A program made the position numbers and the translations under genes. A stretch of 64,000 nt of DNA. Source: Oscillatoria salina IIICB1 (GTDB lineage: Bacteria; Cyanobacteriota; Cyanobacteriia; Cyanobacteriales; SIO1D9). The notes under the pieces were generated by a model. The model had not been told where the DNA came from. It ran no database searches and saw only the letters and a list, made by a program, of their open reading frames with translations. Shown here piece after piece: positions 40,767-50,112 of this stretch (the stretch's first letter is position 1; each line of letters opens with the position of its first letter). The DNA lies in NCBI RefSeq assembly GCF_020144665.1, contig NZ_JAAHBQ010000012.1:1-64000 (forward strand). The letters run 5' to 3'.

Positions 40767-40939
40767 GTAAACAAGAAAGCCAAGAACGCCATTCGTACCC
40801 ACGCGTCAGCGCAGCCATTACCCGATTTAGCTGCATAACATAATTTCACGCATATCAAAAATTTATTTATTCAAGCCAAATTTTTACCCTCAGCAAACGG
40901 GAAAAAGCATCAAAAAGCTCAAAATTAGGAGGAAATTCT

Positions 40940-42490
40940 GTGACACAGGCAATTACACCACCCACAAAAAACCAAAAGCTGAATAAATTTGAAAAACTTA
41001 AAGCCGAAAAAGATGGTTTAGCAGTCAAAGATCGATTAGATTATTTTGCCAAAATCGGTTGGGAAGCAATGGATAAAGACGATTTAGAGCATCGTCTCAA
41101 GTGGGTAGGAGTATTTTATCGTCCTGTAACTCCAGGCAAATTTATGCTGAGAATGCGGACTCCTAACGGTATCCTTAGCAGCACTCAAATGCAAGTATTA
41201 GCCGAAATAGTACAACGTTATGGCGAAGATGGTAACGCTGACATCACCACCAGACAAAACCTGCAACTGCGAGGAATTCGTTTAGAAGACATTCCCGATA
41301 TTTTCTCTCGATTTGCCGAAGTTGGTTTAACCAGCGTACAGTCAGGAATGGACAATGTGCGTAACATTACCGGATCTCCTGTCGCGGGAATTGATGCTGA
41401 CGAATTGATTGACACTCGCGATTTAGTGCAACAAGTCCAGGATATGATTACTGGAAATAGTCAAGGTAACTACGAATTTACTAACTTACCACGTAAATTT
41501 AACATTGCCATTGAAGGCGGTCGAGACAATTCCGTTCACGCTGAAATTAACGATATTGCTTTCGTTCCCGCCGATAAAGATGGAGAATTAGGTTTTAACG
41601 TCCTAGTTGGTGGTTTCTTTTCTGCTAAACGTTGCGATGCAGCAATTCCTCTTAAGGTTTGGGTTCCACCAAATCGCGAAGTAGTCGATCTTTGCCGCGC
41701 CATTTTAGAAGTTTATCGCGACAATGGTTCGCGAGCAAATCGACAAAAAGCTCGGATGATGTGGTTAATTGACGAGTGGGGAATTGAAAAATTCCGTGCT
41801 GAAGTCGAGAAGCAGTTGGGAAGAAAGTTACAAAGTGCAGCCCCAGAAGACAAAATTGACTGGGAAAAACGAGATTGTTTGGGTGTTTACCAGCAAAAGC
41901 AACCAGGATTAAATTATGTAGGTTTGCACGTTCCCGTCGGTAGATTGTACGCGCAAGATATGTTTGATTTAGCGCGAATGGCGGAAGTATATGGTAATGG
42001 CGAAATTCGCTTGACAGTCGAGCAAAATGTCATTATTCCCCATATTCCCGACTCTCGTTTGAATGACTTTTTAGCCGAACCTTTATTAAATAAGTTTTCC
42101 ATCGCACCGAAACCGCTAGCGCGATCGCTAATTTCTTGTACTGGCGCTCAATTTTGTAATTTTGCTTTGATCGAAACGAAAAATCGCGCCTTAGAAATAG
42201 TTCGTATTTTGGAAGAAGAGTTAGAAATAACTCAAAAAGTTCGCATTCACTGGACTGGTTGTCCCAATTCTTGCGGTCAACCACAAGTTGCCGATATCGG
42301 TTTAATGGGAACTAAAGTGCGTAAAGATGGTAAAACTGTTGAAGGTGTAGATATTTATATGGGTGGCAAAGTTGGTAAAGATGCTGCACTGGGAACTTGC
42401 GTGCAAAAAGGTATTGTCTGTGAGGATCTTTTACCAGTTTTGCGCCATTTGCTCATTGAAAATTTTGGTGCTAAATCTCGGCAAACTTAG
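40940..42490 (+). CDS. nirA: Ferredoxin-nitrite reductase
   Basis: 516 residues from GTG, with AGGAGGA just upstream. The coupled [4Fe-4S]-siroheme site is CTGAQFC...CPNSC with the spacing of nitrite/sulfite reductases. NITGSPVAGID, RKFNIAIEGGRDNSVHAEINDIAF and the ferredoxin-docking lysine-rich C-terminus are typical of cyanobacterial and plastid NirA. It reduces nitrite to ammonium with six electrons from ferredoxin. First gene of the nitrate cluster nirA-nrtP-narB. Confidence 0.97.
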   Translation: MTQAITPPTKNQKLNKFEKLKAEKDGLAVKDRLDYFAKIGWEAMDKDDLEHRLKWVGVFYRPVTPGKFMLRMRTPNGILSSTQMQVLAEIVQRYGEDGNADITTRQNLQLRGIRLEDIPDIFSRFAEVGLTSVQSGMDNVRNITGSPVAGIDADELIDTRDLVQQVQDMITGNSQGNYEFTNLPRKFNIAIEGGRDNSVHAEINDIAFVPADKDGELGFNVLVGGFFSAKRCDAAIPLKVWVPPNREVVDLCRAILEVYRDNGSRANRQKARMMWLIDEWGIEKFRAEVEKQLGRKLQSAAPEDKIDWEKRDCLGVYQQKQPGLNYVGLHVPVGRLYAQDMFDLARMAEVYGNGEIRLTVEQNVIIPHIPDSRLNDFLAEPLLNKFSIAPKPLARSLISCTGAQFCNFALIETKNRALEIVRILEEELEITQKVRIHWTGCPNSCGQPQVADIGLMGTKVRKDGKTVEGVDIYMGGKVGKDAALGTCVQKGIVCEDLLPVLRHLLIENFGAKSRQT

Positions 42491-42605
42491 AGCGAAATTT
42501 GGCAATTATTAATTGGCAAGAATTGATTGAGCGTAGCTAGCAAGTACCATTAGTTGACCTTGCTCTTAGATTCAAGCTGTCTCGTGCAAATCATTTTAAT
42601 TACAA

Positions 42606-42678
42606 ATTCCAGCTTGCTGAATTCAGAAAAGCTGGAAATTTTACGACTAGAAAATTTTTTAGTCGTTATTTTTTTGTA
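42606..42678 (+). terminator. Tandem terminator hairpins after nirA
   Basis: The first hairpin is TTCCAGCTT/AAGCTGGAA (about 42607-42637). The second is ACGACTA/TAGTCGT (42643-42649 with 42660-42666), followed by TATTTTTTT. They make nirA largely monocistronic. Confidence 0.8.
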
Positions 42679-42756
42679 AGTAGAATTACGATGCGTCAGC
42701 AGAATAATATTTATGCAAATTACGGATTAAATTGAAAAAATTGTAACTAAATATAC
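42676..42756 (+). promoter_or_regulatory. Two NtcA boxes upstream of nrtP
   Basis: Exact GTAN8TAC palindromes at 42676-42689 and 42743-42756, 54 bases apart. A -10 at the canonical 22-base spacing is not evident for either. About 320 bases remain to the nrtP start, so the leader is long or another promoter exists. Confidence 0.6.
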
Positions 42757-43077
42757 GATTTTTCAAAAAAGTAAATGTAACCCTGATAGCAAGATGAAAA
42801 GTTAAGTCTATCGAGAGGAAGATTTATTTGGTTAAAGGCTTTTGTTTGTTACAAAAAATACCGAGTAATTGGCAAAAGCTAACTAACCTGGAAAAAATCC
42901 TCGTTTAAACTTAAATTGACAAATTGAAAATTAATCAAAGCAAATAATCTAATCGATAGAAGTTAACTAAACATCAAAGAAAATTTTCCAACTAGTCAGC
43001 CCAAAATCAGTAATTAGACAGATTAAATAATCTATCAGTTCGTTTGGAAGCGTTTAAAGAATCAAGGAAGGTAACAG

Positions 43078-44598
43078 ATGCTCAAAGAATTATGGTCATT
43101 TCGCGATAGATATAAAATCTTACACATGACCTGGTTTGCATTCTTTCTCTCGTTTGTAGTGTGGTTTAACTTTGCCCCATTCGCCACAGCAATTCAGGAA
43201 GACTTAGGATTAGCACCAGAGCAAATCAAAACAATTGCTATTTGTAATGTGGCTTTAACAGTACCAGCCCGGATTATTATTGGGATGCTGTTAGACCGTT
43301 TCGGACCGAAACTAACTTATTCATTACTACTAATGTATGCGGCAATTCCTTGTCTTGCCTTTGCCGCCGCCCAAAATTTCAGCCAATTAGTAATTAGTCG
43401 CTTGGCGTTAAGTATAGTGGGTGCGGGTTTTGTAATTGGTATCCGCATGGTTGCTGAGTGGTTTCCCCCCAAAGAAATTGGTTTAGCTGAAGGAATTTAT
43501 GGTGGTTGGGGTAACTTTGGTTCCGCAGCAGCAGCATTTACCTTACCCTCGATCGCCTTATTTCTAACTTTCGGTTCAGGAAATCTACTGAATTGGCGGA
43601 TGGCGATCGCGCTAACAGGTATCGTCGCGGCTGTTTATGGTGCGCTTTACTACTTTAGTGTCGAAGATACTCCTCCAGGCAAAGTTTATCAAAGACCCAA
43701 CCGTCAAGGCGGTTTAGAAGTTACGACTGTAAAAGACTTCTGGTTTTTGATGCTGATGAATGTACCTCTAGTTGGTATTCTCGCTGTTCTCGCTTGGCGT
43801 TTAGCGAAAATTGGATTCTTCGATACTACCGGACTAACTATCACTTTGTTAGCATTGCTCGGTTTGTACTTATTCCAAGCTTATAAGTGCTGGGACGTCA
43901 ACAAAGACCTCTTAATGGGTAAAAAGCGTTATCCTCCTGAAGACCGCTACAAGTTCTCCCAAGTTGCCATGTTAGAGCTAACTTATTTAGTTAATTTTGG
44001 TTCAGAATTAGCCGTAGTTTCGATGCTACCAGCATTCTTTGAATTAACCTTTGGCTTAAGCAAACCAGCCGCCGGAATGATTGCTGCTAGCTACGCTTTT
44101 ATGAACTTGATGTCTCGTCCTGGTGGTGGTTTAATTTCCGACACTTTAGGTAGCCGGAAATGGACAATGACTGTTTTAACAGGCTGCATGGGGATTGGCT
44201 ATTTGCTGATGGGTACAGTGACAGGTGGTTGGTGGCTACCTGGTGCGGTATTACTGACAATGGCTTGTTCGTTCTTTGTCCAAGCAGGTGAAGGTTCAAC
44301 CTTTGCGATCGTTCCTCTAATTAAGCGGCGCGTCACTGGTCAAGTTGCTGGTAACGTTGGTGCTTATGGAAACGTCGGTGCAGTAGCTTACCTCACAATT
44401 TATAGTTTGTTACCTGAAGGTGATGTTGGCAACCGCGTCTTTTTCCAAGTTCTCGGAATTACGGCTTTGATTATTACTTTCCTCTGCTGGTTTTTCCTCA
44501 AAGAACCGAAAAATTCCTTCGCCGAACATCATGAAGGTGATGAACCAGAATTGCCAGTACCACCAGTACCAACTCTTGCAGACGAGCAAACCTACTAA
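43078..44598 (+). CDS. nrtP: Nitrate/nitrite permease, MFS type
   Basis: 506 residues, 12 helices, NarK/NRT2 family. ARIIIGMLLDRFGPK is the MFS loop, and the nitrate signatures appear as GIYGGWGNFGSAAAAF and GNVGAYGNVGAVAYL. The long loop between helices 6 and 7 and a Glu-rich C-terminal tail match the cyanobacterial NrtP type. It imports nitrate and nitrite by ion symport and replaces the ABC NrtABCD system used by many freshwater strains. AAGGTAAC precedes the ATG. Confidence 0.93.
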   Translation: MLKELWSFRDRYKILHMTWFAFFLSFVVWFNFAPFATAIQEDLGLAPEQIKTIAICNVALTVPARIIIGMLLDRFGPKLTYSLLLMYAAIPCLAFAAAQNFSQLVISRLALSIVGAGFVIGIRMVAEWFPPKEIGLAEGIYGGWGNFGSAAAAFTLPSIALFLTFGSGNLLNWRMAIALTGIVAAVYGALYYFSVEDTPPGKVYQRPNRQGGLEVTTVKDFWFLMLMNVPLVGILAVLAWRLAKIGFFDTTGLTITLLALLGLYLFQAYKCWDVNKDLLMGKKRYPPEDRYKFSQVAMLELTYLVNFGSELAVVSMLPAFFELTFGLSKPAAGMIAASYAFMNLMSRPGGGLISDTLGSRKWTMTVLTGCMGIGYLLMGTVTGGWWLPGAVLLTMACSFFVQAGEGSTFAIVPLIKRRVTGQVAGNVGAYGNVGAVAYLTIYSLLPEGDVGNRVFFQVLGITALIITFLCWFFLKEPKNSFAEHHEGDEPELPVPPVPTLADEQTY

Positions 44599-44599
44599 C

Positions 44600-44730
44600 G
44601 GAGACAAGGGGGACAAGGGGGACAAGGAAGACAAGGGGGAATTAGAGTATAAACTGCTAAGTGTTCACTGATAACTGAACCCAATCCCCAGTCACCAATC
44701 CCCAATCCCCAGTCACCAGTCCCCATCAAA
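44600..44730. repeat. GGGGGACAA tandem repeats and CAGTTATCAGTG/CCCCAGTCACC repeats
   Basis: Four copies of a roughly 10-base unit (GGGGGACAAG) are followed by heptamer-type and CCCCAATCCCC-type repeats. They occupy most of the nrtP-narB spacer. Confidence 0.7.
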
Positions 44731-44756
44731 GCAGAATTATAAGAGGTGCGATCGCC

Positions 44757-46982
44757 ATGACTGATTCTACGAAAACACTTTGTCCTTACTGTGGTGTCGG
44801 CTGCGGGTTGGAAGTTTCTCCTCCAGCCCAACCAGGAAAAGCTACCAATCGAGATAGTCAAGGAAATCCAATTTGGCAAGTGAGAGGCGATCGCGCTCAT
44901 CCCTCTAGTAAAGGTATGGTTTGTGTTAAGGGTGCGACTGTTAGCGAATCTCTCGACAAAAGCCGCCTGAAATATCCGATGATGCGCGATTCTTTAGATG
45001 AGCCATTTCGCCGCGTTAGTTGGGATGAAGCTTTAGATAGAATCGTCAATCATTTGCAAACTGTTCGCTTTACTTACGGTCCGTCAGCAATTTGTATGTA
45101 CGGTTCCGGTCAATTTCAAACTGAAGATTACTACGTTGCTCAGAAATTGCTCAAAGGTTGTCTCGGTACAAATAACTTTGATGCTAATTCTCGCTTATGT
45201 ATGTCTTCAGCCGTAGCGGGTTATATTCAAAGTTTCGGTTCTGATGGTCCTCCTTGTTGCTACGATGACCTCGAAGAAACTGATTGTGCGTTTCTGATTG
45301 GGACAAATACGGCTGAGTGTCACCCGATTATTTTTAATCGCTTGGCTAAGTATCACAAAAAGAATCGTAAGGTAAAAATGGTTGTCGTCGATCCCCGACG
45401 CACGGATACGGCGGCAAAAGCGGATTTGCATTTAGCTATTAAACCAGGTACGGATATCGACCTTTTTAACGGTATCGCTCATTTGCTCATGCGTTGGGGT
45501 GCAATTGACACTTATTTTATTGATGAGTGTACGAAGGATTTTCCTGCTTATGCTGAGATCATTCAACATTATCCACCGGAACTGGTTGCTCGTCGTTGCG
45601 GTATTCGTTTGGATGATTTGGAAAAAGCGGCTCGTTATTGGGCTGAGGCTGATAAAGTTCTCTCTCTGTGGTCGATGGGCTTGAATCAGTCGAGTGAAGG
45701 AACGGCGAAGGTACGCACGTTAATTAATCTGCATTTGATGACTGCTCAAATTGGTAAACCTGGGTGTGGACCTTTTTCTCTCACAGGTCAACCAAATGCA
45801 ATGGGTGGTAGAGAAGCCGGGGGATTGGCTAATTTGTTACCAGGCTATCGTCAGGTGAAAAATCCTCAACATCGCGCTGAAGTTGAACGGTTTTGGGGTT
45901 TACCTTCGGGTCGCATTCCGAGCGAAAATGGACTTAATGCTTGGGAAATGATTACTGGTTTGGAAACTGGAGATGTCCAATTTCTCTGGGTTGCAGCGAC
46001 TAATCCGGCGGTGAGTATGCCCGATATCAATCGTACCAAAGCAGCTTTGCTCAAGTCGCCTTTTACGGTGTATCAGGAAGCTTATTATCCCACGGAAACG
46101 GCTGCTTATGCTCATGTTTTGCTACCTGCGAAGCAGTGGAGTGAGAAGACGGGAATTATGACTAATTCTGAACGTCGAGTTACCTTGTGTCCAGCTTTTC
46201 ACCAACCCCCAGGTGAAGCGAGGGCAGATTGGGAAGTTTTGGCGGAAGTTGGTCGTCGCTTAGGTTTTACTGAAGAGTTTGCTTTTGCTAGTTCGGCTGA
46301 TGTTTATGCTGAGTTTGTGCAATTGACGCGGGGACAATTGTGCGATATGACTGGACTTAGCCACGAGTTCTTGGCGAAATATGGTCCGCAACAGTGGCCC
46401 TTTCCAGAAGGTTCCGAACCGACAACGGAAAGTAAGCGTTTGTATACTGATTGGCGGTTTAAGACTGCTGATGGACGGGCGCGATTTGGGGCTTTCCACT
46501 CGCGGGGATTGGCAGAACCACCCGATTCTGATTATCCTTTTGTCTTGACAACGGGACGACTTTATGGTCACTGGCACACCCAAACTCGCACGGGTAGAAT
46601 TGAGAAAATTACGAAGATGCACCCAAATCCGTTTTTAGAGGTTCATCCTCGCGATGCGAGTAAGTTGGGTGTTGAAGATGGTTGTTTGGTGGAAGTGCGA
46701 TCGCGTCGCGGTCTGAGTCGTTTACCTGTTAAAGTAACTAAAGCGATCGCTCCGGGTACAGTTTTTGTCCCGATGCACTGGGGCGAACTTTGGGCGCAGG
46801 ATGCTGAAGCTAATGCTTTGACTCACCCTGAATCTTGTCCCTATTCTAAGCAACCCGAATTGAAGGCTTGTGCAGTACAGATTGTACCTGTTACAGCAGA
46901 GTTAGATTCTCTTCCCGCCGAGGAAAAGTTAACTCCAGTTAATAAGTTACTTTCTTTAGTTGTGGGCGCAAGCGAAAGTTAA
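44757..46982 (+). CDS. narB: Ferredoxin-dependent assimilatory nitrate reductase
   Basis: 741 residues, molybdopterin oxidoreductase. The N-terminal [4Fe-4S] site uses Cys9, Cys12, Cys16 and Cys56 (CPYCGVGC...GMVCVKG). The bis-MGD domains include [18 protein letters not shown], with the likely molybdenum-ligand Cys in [30 protein letters not shown] and the C-terminal beta-barrel domain ending near [10 protein letters not shown] are typical of NarB. It reduces nitrate to nitrite, which NirA then converts to ammonium. Confidence 0.97.
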   Translation: MTDSTKTLCPYCGVGCGLEVSPPAQPGKATNRDSQGNPIWQVRGDRAHPSSKGMVCVKGATVSESLDKSRLKYPMMRDSLDEPFRRVSWDEALDRIVNHLQTVRFTYGPSAICMYGSGQFQTEDYYVAQKLLKGCLGTNNFDANSRLCMSSAVAGYIQSFGSDGPPCCYDDLEETDCAFLIGTNTAECHPIIFNRLAKYHKKNRKVKMVVVDPRRTDTAAKADLHLAIKPGTDIDLFNGIAHLLMRWGAIDTYFIDECTKDFPAYAEIIQHYPPELVARRCGIRLDDLEKAARYWAEADKVLSLWSMGLNQSSEGTAKVRTLINLHLMTAQIGKPGCGPFSLTGQPNAMGGREAGGLANLLPGYRQVKNPQHRAEVERFWGLPSGRIPSENGLNAWEMITGLETGDVQFLWVAATNPAVSMPDINRTKAALLKSPFTVYQEAYYPTETAAYAHVLLPAKQWSEKTGIMTNSERRVTLCPAFHQPPGEARADWEVLAEVGRRLGFTEEFAFASSADVYAEFVQLTRGQLCDMTGLSHEFLAKYGPQQWPFPEGSEPTTESKRLYTDWRFKTADGRARFGAFHSRGLAEPPDSDYPFVLTTGRLYGHWHTQTRTGRIEKITKMHPNPFLEVHPRDASKLGVEDGCLVEVRSRRGLSRLPVKVTKAIAPGTVFVPMHWGELWAQDAEANALTHPESCPYSKQPELKACAVQIVPVTAELDSLPAEEKLTPVNKLLSLVVGASES

Positions 46983-47103
46983 TCGGCTCGATCTATAGTT
47001 ATCCGATTGGTAATTTTAAATTAAATTTTGGCTAGGTTTTGAGTTTGTTAGTTACTGACTTAAAGAAGTTAATTTAGTTGGAAAATTACCTGCTAAAATA
47101 TTT

Positions 47104-47328
47104 TTAAGTTCTTTCGCCCAAAACTTGCCAAACATTAGTTTGACTAGGTCTTGCTGAATTTTGAGTTAGGTTTTCTCCTGCTAGCAAAATAGCAATAAGA
47201 GGTAAAGAACCAAAAATCAATGAACTTAAAACTACTAAGAAAACTGTCGAGACTCTTTTTTGGATTCGGATTGCTTCCGAATAAGAAGAATTAAATTTTA
47301 TTTCGCTAGTAAGTTCGTGCGCGTTCAT
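47104..47328 (-). CDS. Small single-pass membrane protein (74 aa)
   Basis: A cytoplasmic-looking N-terminus (MNAHELTSEIKFNSSYSEAIRIQKR), one membrane helix VSTVFLVVLSSLIFGSLPLIAILLA and a short polar tail. AGGAAG lies seven bases before the ATG, supporting translation. It shares its upstream region, including an exact NtcA box, with the divergent nitrate-reductase-associated gene, so a link to nitrogen supply is plausible but unproven. No known family. Confidence 0.6.
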   Translation of the reverse strand: MNAHELTSEIKFNSSYSEAIRIQKRVSTVFLVVLSSLIFGSLPLIAILLAGENLTQNSARPSQTNVWQVLGERT

Positions 47329-47422
47329 CGTTATCTTCCTAATATTTACTAATTTTGCTTGGGATTGAGGTTTGACTTCTGATGTCCCAGATTTCCAGTC
47401 CCTATTTTAAATTTAAGCAAAT

Positions 47423-47436
47423 GTAGCGAATGTTAC
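47423..47436. promoter_or_regulatory. NtcA box between divergent genes
   Basis: Exact GTAGCGAATGTTAC (GTAN8TAC). It lies 95 bases before the 74-aa protein start and 106 bases before the nitrate-reductase-associated start. No canonically spaced -10 is obvious on either side. Confidence 0.6.
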
Positions 47437-47541
47437 AGAAAGTTTTAACTAAATGTAAAAGAGTTTACATATTTTCTTAAGATTTTGCCTAAAGGCGATC
47501 GCCAATAGATTGCTAAAACTGAGACATTGCAGGAATGAAAC

Positions 47542-47994
47542 ATGAGTAAATTTTTTGACTTTGAAGCCGATTTTGTCGATTCTCTGCGCTGCATTCCCAT
47601 GCAAGTGCGTTATAAACTAGATACTTGTGGCGTGAAACTGAAGCTAAACCATTGGCATCAATTCAGCGAAGAAGAACGACGGACATTAGTCGAAATCCCT
47701 TGTCAGACTGAATCAGAAGCCAGAGGATATCGAGAATATTTACAAAATTTAGTCACAAGATATACAGGTAGCGAAGCCAAAGAACTAGCGATTGCCGAAC
47801 ATCCTCCCTGGTTAGATGGGGAGACAGTACCCACTGATACCCAAATTAAAGCACAAGAATTCGGAGTAGCGATCGCCCCCCAACAATGGGCAAATTTAAC
47901 TCCCCTCCAACGCTTCGCTTTAATTAAACTTTCTCGCCCTTCCCACGAAAACAAAAACTTTTATCCTGCCCTCAAAGAATTCCACTTGATTTAA
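47542..47994 (+). CDS. Nitrate reductase-associated protein
   Basis: 150 residues beginning FFDFEADFVDSLRCIPMQVRYKLDTCGVKLKL and containing LNHWHQFS, HPPWLD and LTPLQRFALIKLSRPSHENKNF. This matches a small family found next to nitrate reductase genes in cyanobacteria and plants. Its role is unknown; assembly or regulation of NarB has been suggested from context only. It follows narB by 560 bases and has an NtcA box upstream. Confidence 0.88.
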   Translation: MSKFFDFEADFVDSLRCIPMQVRYKLDTCGVKLKLNHWHQFSEEERRTLVEIPCQTESEARGYREYLQNLVTRYTGSEAKELAIAEHPPWLDGETVPTDTQIKAQEFGVAIAPQQWANLTPLQRFALIKLSRPSHENKNFYPALKEFHLI

Positions 47995-48552
47995 GTATTA
48001 ATAAAGTGAAATACAATCTGTTTTATTTACCAAAAATTAACTATAAAAAAGCTATAAATAATTGATAAAGTGTTTGTCATTTAAACACAAATATTAGTAA
48101 TTAAAATTCTGGAGGGCGATTATCGCGATCGCTATTTATTATTCGCTGCTATATATCTAACTTAGCAATTTATTTTTATTGAAATAAACTTTTTGAATTT
48201 TACTAATAGCTTACTTCTTCGTTGACAAATCACTGATTTTACTAACCATAAGCTTCCTGAGATTTGAGTAAATTTTTCAGCAGCAATCTGAATAGAAAAG
48301 TCAAATGATGCTGTCTAACAGAATACAAATTTTCCAAGATTAACCCAACTAAACAGAAAAAATTACTTTTTGGTAAAGATATTTAACTCAAAGTATCGGC
48401 TTTGTTACCATATTTCAGTCTATTGATAGTTGAATAACTAGTGAAATTAAGCTTAAAATAGCGATTGATTGTCGCGATTTTAATTATCGTAAAAATAATT
48501 AAAATCGCTTAAAACTTCTTAACACACTTATTTAAGATCGGAAAAAATAGGA
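47995..48552. other. Gene-free region upstream of the ethylene-receptor-like kinase
   Basis: 558 bases, AT-rich, no open frame of note and no clear hairpin. It presumably holds the promoter of the kinase gene. Confidence 0.35.
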
Positions 48553-50055
48553 ATGATTAATTCTTTTTTAGTAAATTATTTTATACCTCACGGTCATTGC
48601 TATTTGTGGAAAACCGGACTTGTAGGTCTACATACTAGCTCAGATGCTTTAATTAGTTTAGCTTATTTTTTGATACCTCTTGAGTTAATTTACATTGTCA
48701 AGAAGCGCCAAGACATACCTTTTGATTGGGTATTTATGCTCTTTAGTTCTTTTATTATTTGTTGTGGAATTACTCACGTCATGGAAATTTGGACGCTTTG
48801 GCATCCTAATTATTGGCTTTCAGGTTATCTCAAAGCAGTCACAGCAGTTGTTTCACTTTGTACTGCTTGGGTGGTTGTAGAATTGATTCCTAAAGTTTTA
48901 GCAATTCCCAGTCCCGAACAACTAAAAAGGGCAAATTTAGCTCTGGAAAACGAAATTAAAGAGCGAAAACAAATTCAGGAAAAATTGAGTCAACTAACCT
49001 CAGAATTAGAAGAAAGAGTACAACAAAGAACGGCAGAATTAGAAAGAGCAAATAAACTCTTGCAACAGGAAAATAAAGAACGCTCCTTAGCAGAAGAAGC
49101 TTTACGTCAATCGGAATACAGACTTCAGCAAAAAGCTGAAGAACTGGCGATTACGCTCCAAGAACTCCAACAAGCAGAAGCTCAATTAGTGCAGAGTGAA
49201 AAAATGACATCTCTAGGGCAGATGGTAGCAGGTATTGCCCACGAAATCAACAATCCTATCAATTTTATTTATGCCAATATTCCACCAATTAACGAATATA
49301 CCAAAAATTTTTTAGAATTAATTGAACTATATCAAAAACATTATCCTCAACCTGTTGCTGAAATTGCCGAAAAAATTGAAGAAATAGAACTAGATTTTAT
49401 TGCCAAGGACGTTGGCAAAATTGTTAATTCTATCAAAATTGGCTCGGAAAGAATTAGAGGAATTATTAAATCTTTACGCACTTTTTCTCGTTTAGATGAA
49501 TCAGAAAAGAAAGAAATAGAAATTCATGAGGGAATTGACAGTACATTAATGCTTTTGCAGCATCGAATTAAAGAAAACTCTCATTGTTCAGCAATTGAAA
49601 TCATTAAAAATTATGGCGAATTACCATTAGTTGAGTGTTATGCAAGTAAAATCAATCAGGTATTGATGAATATTTTTAGTAATGCCATCGATGCGTTAGA
49701 AGAAAAGCAAAGAAAAATGAAAGCCAATACAGAGTATAATTCGTTAGAAGCAAATTTTTCTCCACGAATTGAAATTAGTACCAACGTAGTTGAAAATACG
49801 TGGGTACAAATTGAGATTACTGATAATGGTATTGGTATTAGTCCGGACGTTTGCCAAAAAATTTACGATCCATTTTATACAACTAAACCTGTAGGTTATG
49901 GAACTGGATTAGGTTTAGCAATTTCTTATCAAATTATTAACAACGAGCATCGAGGAATTTTAACGTGTGTTTCGGAACTAGAAAAAGAAACTAAATTTAT
50001 TATTAAAATTCCTCTTAATACTAGCAAGAAAAAAGTTAACAACTTTTGCTCTTAA
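48553..50055 (+). CDS. Histidine kinase with ethylene-binding (ETR1-like) N-terminus
   Basis: 500 residues. Three membrane helices (about 26-115) closely resemble the plant ethylene receptor: SDALISLAYFLIPLELIYIVKK, then FIICCGITHVMEIW. They keep the copper/ethylene ligands Cys71 and His75 (C-x3-H) and the essential Asp31. A long coiled coil (about 125-215) leads to the HisKA phosphoacceptor in GIAHEINNPINF and a HATPase with NIFSNAID, DNGIGI, DPFYTTKP and GTGLGLAISYQ boxes. No GAF, PAS, phytochrome or receiver domain is present, unlike plant receptors and Synechocystis SynEtr1. The partner response regulator is not nearby. Confidence 0.9.
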   Translation: MINSFLVNYFIPHGHCYLWKTGLVGLHTSSDALISLAYFLIPLELIYIVKKRQDIPFDWVFMLFSSFIICCGITHVMEIWTLWHPNYWLSGYLKAVTAVVSLCTAWVVVELIPKVLAIPSPEQLKRANLALENEIKERKQIQEKLSQLTSELEERVQQRTAELERANKLLQQENKERSLAEEALRQSEYRLQQKAEELAITLQELQQAEAQLVQSEKMTSLGQMVAGIAHEINNPINFIYANIPPINEYTKNFLELIELYQKHYPQPVAEIAEKIEEIELDFIAKDVGKIVNSIKIGSERIRGIIKSLRTFSRLDESEKKEIEIHEGIDSTLMLLQHRIKENSHCSAIEIIKNYGELPLVECYASKINQVLMNIFSNAIDALEEKQRKMKANTEYNSLEANFSPRIEISTNVVENTWVQIEITDNGIGISPDVCQKIYDPFYTTKPVGYGTGLGLAISYQIINNEHRGILTCVSELEKETKFIIKIPLNTSKKKVNNFCS

Positions 50056-50112
50056 ACCGTTAGTAACCGCAAAAAAGAAGAATATGACTGCTCAGAAACC
50101 AACTTTAATTAT

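Noticed and set aside
40670-40858. 62-codon frame on the minus strand upstream of nirA
   Set aside because: It overlaps the nirA NtcA box and promoter and lacks a ribosome site; most likely chance.
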